Below are positions 12,901-24,923 of a DNA stretch of 64,000 nt, in pieces; position 1 is the stretch's first letter; every line of letters starts with the position of its first letter. The stretch is from Nymphaea colorata. Its lineage: Eukaryota; Streptophyta; Magnoliopsida; Nymphaeales; Nymphaeaceae. The translations under genes were made by a program, and so were the position numbers. The DNA lies in assembly GCF_008831285.2 (NCBI RefSeq), contig NC_045139.1:11132704-11196703 (forward strand), given 5' to 3'. The notes under the pieces are model-generated. The model did no database searches. It worked only from the letters and a program-made list of their open reading frames with translations, and had not been told where the DNA came from.

Positions 12901-14320
12901 AGGAACTCTTGTCTGAAAAATGCACACCTACAAGCATAAACTCAGTCACATTTTCTAAATGACCCATCAGTTGCATTCAGAATATGCAGGGTTGCCAATG
13001 CTCCTATTAAATATTTGTTAGTTTGTATAAGATCAGCAGAATTGTTCATTTATCACCATCATGCTAAGGCAGATACACCTTGACACCAACACTATCGGCC
13101 TATGCCGATTCTGGAGGATAATGACATCCCACCATTTATTGCATCTCCAACAAGGTCTACTGGAAAGGAATTAGTTGCCGGTTGCTGTTTCCCTCGATGA
13201 ATTTCACCACATATGCATTAAAGACGATGAGCAGGAAATGAGCACACATGCATGCATTATTCATCTTTTCATGATATTAACACTGCCGTTATTGGACACT
13301 TTTCACTCCAGATATGCCAACCCCACAGGAGCAGCAGATAACGTAGCATCAGATCTGAAACTCACAGAATGTATAATGAAGTCTGTTAATGATTAGATAT
13401 TTAATGATCTACAAGTTTGACATCAGCATTTGTACCTTGCCAAAAATACCAATTTGCAATGCAACTCAAATTGCCACATAGACAACCAAATGTTCTGTTG
13501 CAAATCATTATTTCATCGTCCAAAATCTTAAAGAATCAACAGAGGCAACCCTTGTCAGCCCAATGCCCTCTGGACCATGCCATGACTTGGACGTTCCCAT
13601 ACCATTTGAAAATAAGAAAAAACGTAGAAAATCAACTTCAGGTCAATCTTCGTTAGTTGAGATGGATTTTTATGCCACCTTCAAATTCCTTTAGAGCATA
13701 CAAAACAAGAGAAAAGTCAATGCCCATAATCCAAACCATGCAGCATGGTCGCAAACTAAAAGAAGAAAACAAGAACAGAACAGCCCATTTGACAACTGTC
13801 TTATTACATTGTGCATATTCGTCCAACAAATAAAAGACCTAAACAACCCATTTTATATCATTAAATTACAAGAAACACATGGATTTTCCATTCTGCGATC
13901 AATCAAGTCATAAAGAGGATTGCAATAAAAGCCAGTCCTTGTAACACTACTCTCGTGTTTAATTACATTCAGAAAGAGGATACCAACAAGAAACTAAAGA
14001 AGGAAAGCAAATGAATAACAGAGACAGAGGAGAGCAACCTGCTTCTTCTTCCTGGCGAGGTGCCAGATGCGCCAGCACATGTTCTCCAGGCGGCTGCTGC
14101 GCTCGCGGGTGTTGCGAGTGGCGACCACCTTGATCCACGTCCGGTGGAGGTCGCTCTCGTCGACGCCCGTCACCACCTCCTCCACGAAGTACTTGGTCGG
14201 ATTGAAGTGGCCGCGCTCCCTCACGTTCACCAGCATCGGCCGGCTGTCCTCCGCTATGGACGCCGCCCCGCTGTCCAGGATGGCCTCCAGGTACCCGTTT
14301 ATCCATTCGTTCCCCGCCAT
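3935..14320 (-). CDS. SPS: Sucrose-phosphate synthase, family C (12 exons, complete)
   Basis: This enzyme makes sucrose-6-phosphate from UDP-glucose and fructose-6-phosphate in the cytosol, the committed step of sucrose synthesis. Exons in coding order, complement strand: 14039-14320, 12614-12849, 9447-9510, 8673-9371, 7794-7922, 7130-7261, 6873-7049, 6741-6794, 6578-6640, 5521-6501, 5110-5237, 3935-4223. All junctions are GT-AG and join in frame to 1077 residues, the usual length. It starts [18 protein letters not shown], the classic SPS start. The glucosyltransferase (GT4) part shows [16 protein letters not shown] (about 312-327) and the catalytic EX7E motif [10 protein letters not shown] (E583, E591). 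A C-terminal phosphatase-like domain starts near 784 (FVIALDSY) and lacks a catalytic DxDx[18 protein letters not shown] (about 145-161) marks family C; S153 sits in a basic-x-x-Ser context that could be the SnRK1-type regulatory site. Intron 2 is about 3.1 kb. Confidence 0.97.
9511..12613 (-). other. Large SPS intron 2
   Basis: This 3.1-kb intron of SPS holds no supported gene. It contains a diverged direct duplication (10636-10830) and otherwise ordinary AT-rich DNA. The exons on either side join in frame at the serine of the conserved [10 protein letters not shown] segment. Confidence 0.8.
10636..10830. repeat. Diverged ~106-bp tandem duplication in SPS intron 2
   Basis: CATGATTGTCCT begins at 10636 and again at 10742. 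The sequence after each start can be followed with many substitutions to ACTCTTCAAA(A/G)AGGTTG. It is an old two-copy duplication with no sign of coding. Confidence 0.6.
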
Positions 14321-14518
14321 CTTCTTCTCCTTCTTGGTGCCTGCTGTCTCTACGTTGTTCTTTCTGTTTGTACTTCTCCGGCTCTTTGGTGATGAAGAAT
14401 GAGCGAATGAATTGATAGACGATGTATGATGCGATAGATCTCTGAACGTATCCTCTTGATACTACAGAGATATTGGAATATCTTCCTTGGGATAGAACTG
14501 CTGTTTTTGTTCTTCATG

Positions 14519-14800
14519 CATATGTATACGCGAGGGAGAGAGAGAGGGACAGGGTGACTGACTCTGTCTTTGCAGTACGCAGGTTCTTAGAGAAGCTACG
14601 GTTTGTATCTTTTTCATCCTCCATTTTGTCTGACGGTGGTGGTGATGATGGCAGGGGTGGTGTAGAGAGAGAGAGACGCGCAGAGAGGCTCACAAGACGC
14701 AAGCAGGATGAGAGAGAGAGAGAGAACGAGAGAAAGGCACGCACAGGACAGAGAGGCTCACAGGACGCAGGCAGGATGAGAGAGAGAAAGTGTGACCCCA
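14519..14800 (-). promoter_or_regulatory. Pyrimidine-rich leader/promoter region of SPS
   Basis: On the SPS sense strand this stretch is dominated by CT and CTT runs (GA runs on the plus strand, e.g. 14531-14546 and 14720-14732). It lies 200-480 bases upstream of the ATG. Such tracts are common in plant core promoters and 5' leaders. I cannot place a transcription start site. Confidence 0.35.
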
Positions 14801-14940
14801 CGTATCCGGCGGGCATTGTCTACGCGTCATCGTTTCACGTCGCCAGATGCCATACTCTGCTCAGTGCTCACTTCCGGGTTGTCTCGGCCTCAACCGAGCC
14901 TCTCCCACTCTTTCTTATTCATTTATTTTATGTACATATA

Positions 14941-15035
14941 TAATGGTGCTTTTTAAAATTATTTCAGCATCTAATCAGATCAAATGGTGCTTTTTAAAAT
15001 TACTTCAGATCAAATGGTGCTTTTCAGAATTATCT
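14941..15035. repeat. Short direct repeats, TGGTGCTTTT units
   Basis: TGGTGCTTTTTAAAATTA-like units occur three times (about 14943, 14985 and 15016), interleaved with CAGATCAAA. CATCTAATCAGATC and its inverse CATCTGATTAGATC flank the set. It is a small mixed direct and inverted repeat cluster. Confidence 0.5.
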
Positions 15036-15446
15036 AGACATCTGATTAGATCCGTCCAATCATATTAAACCATTAAAAAAATATTAAAAAACGATTACAT
15101 TTTCATAATTTAATATCATTTATATCTTTTTTATTATTTTTTTATTATTGAAAAATCATCATTCACTCGTTTATATATATATATATACATAAAAGTTAAA
15201 ATATGCGCTGCCTAGGTTTGATGCAGTGGACAAATTAGCGGTGGGAAGGGAATGTTTCCAAATTATTATTTGACAGCTTTTGTCTCGTTCCTGCTCATGT
15301 GTGAGTGCCGTGGGAGTACAGACATAAATGCAATTCATTGTTTGTATATTTAAATAAATTCTCTAGTGAAATTGCTGGGATGGGAAGGGGGCCCTCTCCT
15401 TATATTTTAGAAAAATTCAAAATTTATGTGTAAATTAAAATAATCG

Positions 15447-15447
<1 letters not shown>

Positions 15448-15488
<41 letters not shown>
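15448..15488. repeat. (TA)n microsatellite
   Basis: About 40 bases of nearly perfect TA dinucleotides in an AT-rich spacer. Confidence 0.9.
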
Positions 15489-15489
<1 letters not shown>

Positions 15490-16832
15490 ATTTGAAAATT
15501 TTATTTTAGTTCATGTTAAAATTTTAAAACTATAATTTGATATCTGCGACAAAAAATTTCTAACATCACCCCTGAATCCAACCATGAGGACAGTTGTCTT
15601 TCCATTGTTTTTAACCCCAGACTCATTTTTCATTTAAATCATTTTGACGCTTGAGCTAATGTACAACTTTGTTAAACTATAGTAACAAGAGTAAGCCTCA
15701 AAATGCATAGTTGGTTAGTTTAAGTGTTACTTTTATTCTCATAAATGTTAAGACTATAAATAAAAACATGTGCACCACTAGAATTGAATAATATATCTTT
15801 TAACACCACCCAAAATTTCGAAAGCACCTTTGGATCCTGAGGGTGAAATCAGATAAACTAAATTGATAAGTTTCTTCCTTTTTTTTCTTTTGAGTTTTCA
15901 CTGCATCCCATAAAATTGAAGGAAAAAAAAAAAACATGAATTATTGGTTGTTCTGAAATGTACTAATGCAGCTATGATGCTGTCATATCAGCATCTTCTC
16001 GATCCTTTTCGAAATTATTTCTTAATATTTTTTATGTTTAAATTGTTCCATGGGACCTAAAGAAATGTCACTTTTTGATGCAGGCGTGGGTAAAGCGAGT
16101 GATTGGTGGGGCCCCACACGTTCCACCACCACCAACTAAATGACTCTGTATCGTCATCTTCTCACCAGATCATTCATTGTCGGAGTTCTTTTCTTCTTTA
16201 CAATGGCAACTATTTATTATACAAAGGCATCTGAGTTAGTTCCCTGGCTTCTTTTGAAGTGGTGGAAATGCTTTATTAGTTCACCGATTGATTACAATTT
16301 TATAAGATACACTGTGGGAAGATTCGCTGTTTGCAGTTGAAATGTTTGCAGTTGAAAAAGATAGTTCTCTCTCTCTCTCTCTCTCTCTAAAGAATCATCC
16401 ACTAGAAAATATGTCATGTTGGTAGTTGTGAAAAGTTTTTTCTCTTTCGAGTTTGTCACGTTCATAAGTGAAAGTTTTGAAAAGGATTGCACTGAACTTT
16501 TCTAAGTGGGAAAGTGCAATTTTTTGGGAGCAAGTGGCATGAGTCACCATAAAATTTAATTAGATTTGTTTGTTATATTAGGGAGAGCGACACTATGACG
16601 GAGCTAGAATTTTTTGGTTGAAGGATACTCGCTATAATTTTTTGGTTGAAGGGTACTCAATTATAAGCTCAGGTGTGATGTGGGCACCCCATGTAATTTT
16701 CAAAACATCCTATACTCGTAATATTAATTTCAACTCATTTTAAATAAATTTTTGATTGGTCGGCATAGTGTGGGCCATTGCCTACACGACCTCATGTATC
16801 TTTGCCATTAGGATGAGCTTCTTTCTCTCTCT

Positions 16833-16835
<3 letters not shown>

Positions 16836-16902
<67 letters not shown>
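16836..16902. repeat. (TA)n microsatellite, ~67 bp
   Basis: An uninterrupted TA array preceded by a short CT run (TTTCTCTCTCTC). Its length makes it prone to slippage, and it is self-complementary. Confidence 0.95.
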
Positions 16903-16905
<3 letters not shown>

Positions 16906-19900
16906 AATGGTGAAAAAGATTTTGTTGGGGCACTCAAGAGGGCATTTGGCTACATATTATGCTCTTTAAGTATATAATATATATATTATTTATTTATCTG
17001 ATTTTAAATCTTTTTAACGTGTCACCCAATTATTTGGATTTGAAATAAGCGGTTTTAGAACTAAATTGGCATCTGATATCGATACACAATCGAGATGCGA
17101 TAAATATCTCAGAGGATTTACATATAAATTTTAGACTTTATCTAAAGGCCATTTTAGTTTTAGAAAACATGGTATACATTATAAAACTTTATTAAAATTA
17201 ATTCGGTAAAGGTTGAATCTGACAACTTTGTTAAAATCCGTTTAACTTCCTTTTGTTTTATCTGTTTTTTTTTTCAATTTATTGTTCACGTGTCAGAGCA
17301 AACTTTTCCAGTAAAAGCAATTCTCCATTAACTGAGCAGCTTTAACCCCTTTCACCTTAATAAAGCACACAAAAACCTCGTGATCTAAATGAAAAAATTG
17401 TGTTCTCTTTTTACCTTCTCCGGAACAAAATACTGAGACCTTCAAATGCAAAATTGTTATGATTTAGTGTATATCCAACTATTCCTCTCTCTTTTTATAT
17501 AATATATATATATATATGCTAAATTGGTACTTCCAAGTGGAAATTTTTTTCATTAAATGATAGTTTAAAAAAACCATTTAGAATATTCTTTCGTCCAACA
17601 GCAATAAATAATTCAGCTTTTCTCAGAGTAGTACAAAATATATTATACGCAAGTTGCTGGTGTTAAAAAATGAATGTCCTATCTATCATTCTTAATTCAG
17701 AAATACAATATGCCCCGGTATGTTCTATTCTTTTCTTCTTCCAACTCAGCACGAACATCAGTATCAAAGCGCATTGTATAAACTTACTTCCGGATTTTAC
17801 CTCCTCTAAGGTTAGATATTAAGATATATGAAATTAGTGCCTTATTCTTTGTTAGGAACACGTAAAAAAGTTTGGAGACACTACTATTCATTGTGTTCTT
17901 TCTTTGTTCTTTAATTTTTTTTACTTAAAAAAAATATTCCACTTGAATTGAGATCTCATTCATGAAGGAGGCTTTGTCCGATTCTGTAAAGAAACCGATT
18001 TTGATGGCTTTTTGCATTTTTTTCCCAACAAAGCAACTAGGTACGTGAAAAAAACATGTAGAAATCAAACAAATTCATGATGTTAAATCTGATCTATTGA
18101 CATTTCTATATGCACTGGCCTAGTCCAACCTCGCATCTACCCTCCATCTCCCTGAATCAACGGCCAGGATTGCATCTTTGAGGCTCATATTTTAAGAAGA
18201 TTATTTTCTTTTTTGTCTATATAAACGTGGAAGGAGGGCCTCATCCGGAGCCTAGGCTAACCAGCGCCGTGCAATTTATAACCTATCTAGTGACGCTTTT
18301 GTCGCGTTGCTTTTTATGGTGGCCAAAGTGGGACCCACACCGCCGGGCCTCACGCCATTGGACTCGCGCGTTAGCCGTTAGGCTTTTTTTTTTTTTTTAG
18401 GTCCATAGCTTTCCTGTCCAAGGAGGAGGAAGGGCCAAGAGCGAAATCGCATCAGTTTCATGTCCTCTAATCTGATGCAAGTTTTGAGTCATGTCTTGGA
18501 TGAGTGGTGAACTTAGTCTTTGGTTGGAGCTCAGTTTTGAGGCTCTCAAGTTGGTAAATTGGATTTGAAATTGAATCTAATGAGATCCATTTCATATTCA
18601 AACTCGTCCACTTGTCAACAGGATCGAATCTGGTTTAAGGGTTTTGTCATTTTTTCGTCCGGCCAACTTTTATTGTATTTAGCTGTTCCAGATCTGAATC
18701 ATTTGCATATTTCATTAGGCCGGATGAAGCTTCCGAGGGGGTGGACTGGGTGAGTGAGAGGATCACAACCCATTACTCGGAAAAGAGCTCAAAGGCCATC
18801 CTTATTTTCCTTGCCTTTAAGGTCGTGGGCGGTGTTGGTGTCATTGGCAAGACGGTGCACCCTTCAACTTAAGGACCCTGCTCCATTATTTAAGACTCAC
18901 AAGTACAGTACCAATGGTGATTGAACGAAAGATGTGGCTCAGGCAACTTGCAGGGATGTTCACAGTGGCGATTTACTTTAATAGATGAAAAACATTTACT
19001 TAGTTTGATTGATGAAGAGGAAGATTCATAACTTTTCTCATGACTGATGACACCTCATTCACTGGTTGCACATTGGTAGGCCTCTGGTTGGTATAACTTT
19101 TGAGGTTTTTCGCTTGTAACGATGCTTTGCTTGAGCAGGGGATACTTTCATCATCTCGAACTTCTCACCAACTTTGTGAGATTCACAAGATGGCCAAATT
19201 TACTGTTATATAGAGAAAAAAAAAAGAAGAAGAAGAAAAACTTGAGTTTACCAGAAAGCAAAGGACAGTTGAACTGTCATGTGATTCTTGAAATTTTCAA
19301 AGGCTTTCTTGGATCTTTATCACTTGACCGTCTTCAGGCGAGCGATGAGTCGAGTCTTCAAGGCAACAAGTGCACAACCAAAAAATATCGTAAATGTACC
19401 ATGATCTCGCATTTTGGATAGAATGGCAGAAAGATGATATTCTGGACGTGTTGCCAGAATGTGGTGTTGGAATTATCATCTCCATCTTAGTATATGTAGC
19501 TTTTGGCAGCATTTCTGATACCAAGCAACAGGCGGGTGCTGGAGAAACCAAAGATGCTTTTCAATTCAATAGAATCTAACAATTGTTAGATTTTGTTCTT
19601 TATCTTTATCTTTTTATTATATTTTATGAAGAAATGTGTGCGTTCTTAATGTAAAATTATGCTACTATAAATTATGTACCCATTCGCTGGAAACTGACAA
19701 GAATCTAATGCAGCCTAAACTTGAGAGGAACCAGGTTTGGCTTCATCCGCCATTAGCACAGGTTGGGCTATTCAGACTCTCAATGGCCTTGGCCAAGGTC
19801 AAGCCAACCCAGCGTTGGCATGAAGACCATGCAGTGGGGAGGAGGAGGTGAGAAAAAAAGAAACCTGGCTAGGAAGTGAGACTTAAAATCTCATCCTGAA

Positions 19901-20579
19901 AGAGGTCAAAAGTTCAAGATGCAGGTCGCAGGGTGCACTTGGCACAATCGGGATGTGGTCTGCATAGCCTCACCTTTCCAAATTAAAAAGGAAATAATAA
20001 AAAAACGTAGGGGGACTGCAGCAAATGGCTGCGTCCAAGCAACATTAGATACTGCAAATAATGCATTTGGCACACATAAACACAATCCAAAGCTGCACTA
20101 TTTTTTCAATTCCTGAAACAATACAAGATCAGCAAACTCTTCAGTTGCTGGTAGCAAGGACAACAAACTACAGGCATGCCTCTTCCACATCTTCCCTGGT
20201 AAGGACTTCCATGGGATCATATATCTTCAGCATATTGGCATCAAAATTCACAGACAACAAACTTGCTGGAATTAGCTGCAAAGACTCAGTGACAAGCAAG
20301 GACAGAGAAAGCTCCAAGAAACCAAAAGAAACCTCGGACTTTCTGACCACGCACCACCAAACAATTCCTCTCCTCGACACGCACCAAAAATTGTGAGAAT
20401 CAATCGCAATAAACTCAAAGGAACTGCAAACTTTCCATTAAAGCCTGGCCAGGACATTTTGCTCCTCCACAAGCACAAGAAATTGCCAAACTGGTAACTA
20501 AAACTGATCGGGTGCATGCTGATAAGCAGGCTAAAGAACACCATGTTCTTCCAAAATTCTTGTTGGGGCACATCACTCC

Positions 20580-23500
20580 TCACATTCTGTACATATGTGA
20601 CTGGCTCTGAAGGGCTTGGTTATCCTCTAGCAGTCGGTCATACTCTAGAAGCAGGTCCTCAGACTGCTTTTGAAGGGCAACAACATTAGCTTCTGCAGCT
20701 TGCAACTGCTTGCTCTTCTCTTCAGCCTCGTCTCTCAGTTTCTGTAGATGGCCTGTAAGGCGTGAAATTTCTTCTTTCAAAGCCGATGCTTCTTGAGAAG
20801 CCTTCTTCTCCTTCTCCTTGAGGACCAAACACTCTTCCTCGAGCCGTTCAGCCTGCAATTTTGAAGTGACAAGGGCTGCACGAGAACGACCTATTTTTCT
20901 GAGATAATGATGCAAGCGAAGAACAACAAACCCCAGAAGAAGACAGAATCCTGCACAAAAATAGATAAGTCTTCATACCACTGCCAGATCTTACTGATGT
21001 GCCATAGTGCCTCAAACATATTTGCTCCAGTCCCTTACCATGATTGACCCTTGAAAGATCTTTTGCAAAAACATAAAAAAGAGCAGATATGCAAGTGCAG
21101 ATGAAAAGTTGACAATTTGTTGAGCTGCTAGGAATGCAGCTCTAGACACGGGGAAAACTGCTGTCAGCAGTTCCTTCACAATCTCCTAATTCTTAGTCAC
21201 AAACAAAGAAAACGAATAAGAAGATAAAGATGACTAGCTGCTTCTCCAGAGAAGGCCTTCTTGTGGCTCTAACTTGCTGAGGGCTATGTCCATCTTTTGT
21301 GACTTGACAAATAATAGGAGCACAAGCATGTAGCAAGAAGAAAATCCATTCTGAATGAAAACTTCAGAAGCATAATAGCAAGTGAACATAGAGAAAGATG
21401 CCCAGCTGCTTCTCCAGAGAAGGCCTTCTTGTGAACGTTAACTTACAAAGGGAGGGATATGTCTATCTATTGTAACTTTAGAAGCACAAGCATGGGGCAA
21501 GGGGAAAAACCAGTCTAGATTAAGACTTCCGAAGCATAGTGACAAGTGAACATAAAGCGGAGAATATACTCAAAGATGTAAACCCTGTATATGGTTCCAT
21601 TTTTCAAAAGGAAATACTGCACAACCAAAACAGACAGAGACACTTAATGGAAAGAGAAGATAATAATACTTATACCAGTTAAAAAGGTAATTTAACATAT
21701 AGATAAGCTTCCCATCTAGGCCTGTATCCATTGATTTAAGTTTAGTGATCATAATGTACAACAATTATTTTTCCTAATCCAGCATAACTAATTTTCTATC
21801 TGCCTGAAAGCAAGGACAAGCATTTCATGGACTATCAAGTGTTTATTATGATAATATCTTTTACATCCATTCAAAGAGAGGTTATAGCATAATCTCTTCA
21901 TATCCTTCCACTAGTCTCAAAAGATAATGGATCATTTGATGCACTAACATGATCATTTACCAATAGGGCGAAGATAATCCTTACATTTGACCGACCAGTG
22001 TGCCTGTCAAGCCTTTTGGCTAGACCTAAACATCTCAAGAAAATCAACCACACAGATGTGGCTGGATTGTCCAAAATTATAGCTGTGCAAAATAATCACA
22101 AAAATATGATAGATAAATCAGATTTTTGTAACATGATCAACTTAAGTTGTCCATTTCTTTTTTGTCGATACCCCTGTAAAATCAGATTTACACATCAGAA
22201 TTTTTATACTTGCTTTCCAATATATAAATTCAAACATGGTCAGATTGCTGAGAACCAGCCAGTGTATATACACATAACTTGACATAGAAAAGAGGAGAAC
22301 CTGGTTAGCATCACTTGCACAGTGTGAGCAACCTACTATTTGAATATCAGAAACAAGACTTTTCATTGTTATGAATAAATGGCACCACCATAAGTATGAA
22401 TTTACGCTTTCATCTGGTTAATTAGAATTTATTTCAAATATCAGTTCCACTTGACTTCATGAGCTGATCTAGCAGAAAAGCACAATGAGGAACATTTGAA
22501 TCAGTGTTTATCAGCAAGAATTCTGCCTTGGCCACATAGCAGGTAAACTATGTTTACTTTGTACTTTGTAGTGCTCTATCTCAATAGAATCTGTCCATTC
22601 ACCTCTCCAAACGAAACATGGAAGCTCAAGTTAGTAAGCAATCACAAAAAAAATCATTAAAATTAGCAGTCAAATATAACTTGTCTGTGACTTTGTGGTT
22701 GCTTTCCTTGTTCAGTTTCTGCATGCACAACCTTCATCCACTAGCTTATACTTTTATGCACATCCACATGAAAACTATATGTTTTTGCAACATGTGGACA
22801 GGAAAATTGTTGCAGCATTATAGTTTTTGCACTAGTAACAGTGTTGATTTTCTAGCTCAAACATCTATCATGCAATCTGTTCAAGTTAAATAAGGATGAA
22901 ATGAAAGACTCAACACCTCAAATATACTTGAGCTCAGAACTCGCTATTCTTTCACATCACAAGTCTAGAGTGAGTACCAACTTCCAAACATTTTGAACCA
23001 AAACCAGTAATGCAAATGGTGGTACTTGCTTGGTACCCTTCATATCACTTGTATGCTCCACCCAGATTCCAGGTTTTGGACACAGAAGCTAAACGTTTAT
23101 ATGAACAGAAGCAAAGTGTGAGATTACTCGTGGCAGCAGTCAGAAGTGTTGAAGTAAACAATGACGTGCAACAAAACAATTTGCCAAACTTTCAACTCTG
23201 GATTGAAATATTCAAACTCAACTATATCATACTGACACAAGTTAAGATTAAATACTGAAAAGTTGACTTTGCAACCTAGATGCAATGTCCAATTTTACAG
23301 AATGGGATACTCAATTTCATGGGGACATACTAAGTTCAGGCCGTGGTGAAAATTCTGCCACAAAACCTGGTCAAGAGAGGTCCATGGCCACCAAAACGAG
23401 ATAACTCCACTTCCTTCTTTTCGCTTTCACCAGCCATATGTTTCAAAATGAGACACGCCTTTTAAAAACTAATCATCTTTACAGACAAAAGACTTCACCC

Positions 23501-24551
23501 GTCCATTCTTACTCCTACACCAACCAATCACTAATATCACTTGCAATCCCTCCCACAACATGATACCGTCTATCAAAAACTTTCAAGTCTGCCTCTTTTG
23601 CACACAAACATATAAATATAATCATTGAAAACAACCTGCAGCTGCAGCTCATAGCTATAAGCTAGCTAGCAAATAAATACATGATAACTGAAACAATTTG
23701 CAAATGCAGCTGTAGCTACATTCCTGATGCTTATACTAAGCACTTTCCAACTCATTGATGAGGGAAACCATGGGTCATCCCCGCATTAGCCATTGACTGG
23801 AGCTCGTTCAAGCAAGCCAGGCTGCACAGCATCACCACTTTGCACCTCCTTCCGATTGTTCCCGGTGCAAGAATGATCCTAGAAGTCATAAAACCATAAT
23901 AATTTATCTAAAAAGGCATAAAGATATAGATCCCATTAATGTCAATATTCCTTTGACATGACCACTACTGAGTTATTCTTCCTCCTTTGTCAACCGCCAC
24001 CTTCATTAACCAAACTTCACTTTCATTGAACGAAAAAAGAAACAGAAAAAAAGGAAAATGCAAACGCAATCTTGTGCCTTTACCAATATAAATAGCTATC
24101 AGAGAAACGTAGAAAGCGGATTATACAACAGATGAACAACAAGTGCACCGTATTAAGAAAATCAAGCCAAGCTGAAGCAGACAATCAAGAACCGCATTTT
24201 TTTAAAAAAAAAGGACGAAATAGCAATGAGAGTGGAGATGGGTAGTGGACACTGGAGCATGGTACCCATAAGAGAAGCTTCGAGAACGTGGGTGCTCCAC
24301 AGGACCTGGTCCATTGGGGTGGTGGTGCCGACTTTGACACCCTTCTTTCCGATCTTAAGGATGCTGGTGAGGCTGGAGATGAATATGAGAGACATGGTGC
24401 AGGCGAGCGTCTTGATGGTGGGAGGGCCCCTGCCCGTCTGCAGCTGATCCAACGCTCTCATTGTCAATTCCGTGAAGGGCCCCATCTTGAGGATCAGCAG
24501 AGACGCCACCGCCCCCTCCACAAGTAACACGAGAACCAGCAGAGGGATCAT
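20580..24551 (-). CDS. BAP31-like ER membrane protein (2 exons, complete)
   Basis: Plant homologue of B-cell receptor-associated protein 31, an ER membrane protein implicated in sorting and quality control of membrane proteins. Coding exons are complement 24266-24551 and 20580-20950; they join at ATGG/GA in frame to 218 residues, the usual family length. Three membrane segments are visible near residues 3-22, 48-67 and 92-110, with the family segment MDQVLWSTHVLEASL just before the third. After LRLHHYLRK follows a charged coiled coil (about 125-212) ending LLLEYDRLLEDNQALQSQ, typical of plant BAP31. The chosen start gives MIPLLVLVLLVEGAVA, matching the family; an in-frame ATG 42 bases upstream would add an unusual basic extension. 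The C-terminus (SHMYRM) lacks the KKXX retrieval signal of animal BAP31. The 3.3-kb intron is the bulk of the gene. Confidence 0.94.
20951..24265 (-). other. Single intron of the BAP31-like gene
   Basis: The intron is 3.3 kb and ordinary in composition. It contains a diverged tandem duplication (about 21215-21560). No nested gene is supported. Confidence 0.8.
21215..21560. repeat. Diverged ~170-bp tandem duplication
   Basis: AGCTGCTTCTCCAGAGAAGG occurs near 21236 and again near 21404. The following bases also correspond, including AAGTGAACATA near 21380 and 21545. It is an old segmental duplication inside an intron. Confidence 0.6.
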
Positions 24552-24845
24552 TGCCTCTCTCCCCCTCTTTCTCCCTCTCTGTCTTTCTCCCACTCTCCCT
24601 TTCTCTCCTCAACTGCCCCCAATGTGTCGAAAGAACTACAGTAAAGTAGGATGAGCGCTAGTCAGAGAGAGAGAGAGCACGCAAAGAATCTCAGAACGTG
24701 ACCGAGCGTCGGACGAGAGAGAATGACAGAGACAGCCGAGAGACCATCGCGGGGAGGATGCTTTTTATGGGTTTAAGGATTTTTCAGGAGGTGTGCTTTT
24801 TACAGGCCTCAAAACGGGCGAAAATTTTGTTGTACACCATGAACT

Positions 24846-24923
24846 CAATGCCTCAACCGGCACCGGCATAGCGTAGCGGGTTGAGAAGTCAATGCCTCAA
24901 CCGGCATAGCGTACCTGGTTGAG
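24846..24923. repeat. Short repeat, TCAATGCCTCAACCGGCA units
   Basis: TCAATGCCTCAACCGGCA occurs at about 24847 and again at about 24890, and GGGTTGAG and GGTTGAG follow in inverse sense (CTCAACC). It looks like a small duplicated segment of an older element. Confidence 0.5.

Larger units (their letters stand above)
14321..20579. other. Spacer between the SPS start and the BAP31-like gene end
   Basis: The part next to SPS (about 14321-14950) is its 5' flank and leader, with (GA)n runs. Beyond lie short tandem repeats (14940-15030), several (TA)n arrays and AT-rich DNA. The 18.1-19.9 kb stretch is less AT-rich and has short open frames, for example a membrane-like peptide near 19394-19579, but I could not match them to a protein or connect them by splicing. 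They may be remnants of a gene or retroelement. Confidence 0.5.

Noticed and set aside
19116-19580. Possible gene fragment with a membrane-like peptide
   Set aside because: No splice-linked exons or known family could be recognised, so I left it as unassigned spacer rather than call a gene.
24552-24593. Upstream in-frame start for the BAP31-like protein (adds MGERQRGRKRGREA)
   Set aside because: Family members start with the first membrane segment. The extension derives from a simple CT/GA repeat in the leader.
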